From: GCA-2732805 sp964516605
Lineage (GTDB): Bacteria > Pseudomonadota > Gammaproteobacteria > Coxiellales > Coxiellaceae
Direction of reading: 5' to 3'
DNA: 5,185 bases
Assembly (NCBI GenBank): GCA_964516605.1
Contig: CAZFAA010000100.1
Span: 1-5,185, forward strand
Shown here: piece by piece, positions 4,766-5,185 of the stretch
Layout of the letters: each line of letters opens with the position of its first letter
Position numbering within the stretch: position 1 is the stretch's first letter
Translations under genes and position numbers: made by a program
Notes under the pieces: model-generated
Databases searched by the model: none
The model's input: the letters and a program-made list of their open reading frames with translations, nothing else
Told to the model about the DNA's origin: nothing

Positions 4766-5185
4766 ATGGGTAGACAGATTTATTTGGATTACATGGCCAC
4801 AACGCCCGTTGATCGGCGTGTTGCACAAGCAATGATTGAATGTCTTGAGTTTGAAGGGTGTTTTGGTAATCCAGCTTCCACGACACACCGTTTTGGCTAT
4901 CAAGCAAAACAAAAAATCGAGCGCGCACGCGAACAGGTAGCGCGTCTGATTCATGCAGCACCGCAAGAAATTATTTGGACATCAGGCGCAACAGAAGCTG
5001 ATAACTTGGCGATTATTGGTGCAGCGCAAGCATACCATCGCAAAGGTAAACATTTAATTACGATGGCAACGGAGCATAAAGCTGTCTTGGATAGTTGTGC
5101 TTTTTTGGAAAGAAATGGTTATGAGGTTACGTATCTTAAACCTGAGCGTAATGGTGTGTTGGATATACAAAAATTACATGCTGCG
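4766..5185 (+). CDS. iscS: Cysteine desulfurase IscS, 3'-partial
   Basis: IscS is a PLP-dependent enzyme that takes sulfur from L-cysteine, yielding alanine, and passes the persulfide to IscU for Fe-S cluster assembly and to tRNA-thiolation partners such as TusA and ThiI. Only the first 140 codons are in the window. They match E. coli IscS almost position for position: IYLDYMATTPVD (5-16), FGNPASTTHRFG (33-44), TSGATEADNLAI (72-83) and TEHKAVLD (102-109), with H104, the residue that stacks on PLP, at the same number as in E. coli. The PLP lysine and the active-site cysteine loop lie beyond the edge, so completeness cannot be judged. E. coli has YLDYSATTPVD where this has YLDYMATTPVD, a minor difference. 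The gene follows the transporter by 20 bp; iscR, its usual upstream neighbour in gammaproteobacteria, is absent from this side. Confidence 0.95.
   Translation, partial: MGRQIYLDYMATTPVDRRVAQAMIECLEFEGCFGNPASTTHRFGYQAKQKIERAREQVARLIHAAPQEIIWTSGATEADNLAIIGAAQAYHRKGKHLITMATEHKAVLDSCAFLERNGYEVTYLKPERNGVLDIQKLHAA

Noticed and set aside
4091..4966. Several minus-strand reading frames opposite the transporter and iscS
   Set aside because: They are antisense shadows of strongly recognisable coding sequence and carry no motif of their own.
1..5185. Mobile element, CRISPR array, tRNA or defence system
   Set aside because: I saw no transposase, terminal inverted repeats, regularly spaced repeats, tRNA cloverleaf or defence-type domain; the genes are housekeeping plus one transporter and one orphan.

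Overview
The window reads as a piece of a gammaproteobacterial chromosome. SuhB, TrmJ and IscS all resemble their E. coli orthologues closely by eye, and the order divergent suhB / trmJ / iscS is a conserved gammaproteobacterial neighbourhood. The AT-leaning base composition, the multi-pass orphan membrane protein and the OPT-type peptide transporter would suit a Legionellales/Coxiellaceae-like, possibly host-associated lineage. That placement is inference from recall; no marker in the window proves it.

Layout. (1) Positions 2-895, plus strand: the 3' part of an unrecognised multi-pass membrane protein whose reading frame is open to the left edge. (2) 960-1742, minus strand: suhB, convergent with gene 1, with a good sigma-70-type promoter placed so close to its ATG that the mRNA should be almost leaderless. 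(3) 1743-1956: a divergent intergenic region holding the suhB promoter, a two-part hairpin (1795-1833) and a weak candidate trmJ promoter. (4) 1957-2667, plus: trmJ, a tRNA Nm32 methyltransferase. (5) 2668-2738: a short leader with a perfect TATAAT box, a tight hairpin and a four-codon mini-ORF with its own strong Shine-Dalgarno sequence. (6) 2739-4745, plus: an OPT-family transporter cut by one in-frame amber codon (3408-3410), with the rest of the frame intact on both sides. (7) 4766-5185, plus: the first 140 codons of iscS, running off the right edge 20 bp after the transporter and probably co-transcribed with it.

How the parts relate. SuhB (inositol-phosphatase family, rRNA antitermination in E. 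coli), TrmJ (tRNA anticodon-loop methylation) and IscS (sulfur donor for Fe-S clusters and tRNA thiolation) are housekeeping RNA/sulfur functions that commonly sit together. The transporter is the odd gene: it occupies the interval where iscR lies in many relatives, and it is either freshly broken, rescued by readthrough or reinitiation, or affected by a sequence error. I saw no CRISPR array, transposase, tRNA or rRNA gene, phage gene or defence-like system. The most worthwhile leads are the interrupted transporter, its unusual leader, the leaderless suhB start and the loss or displacement of iscR.
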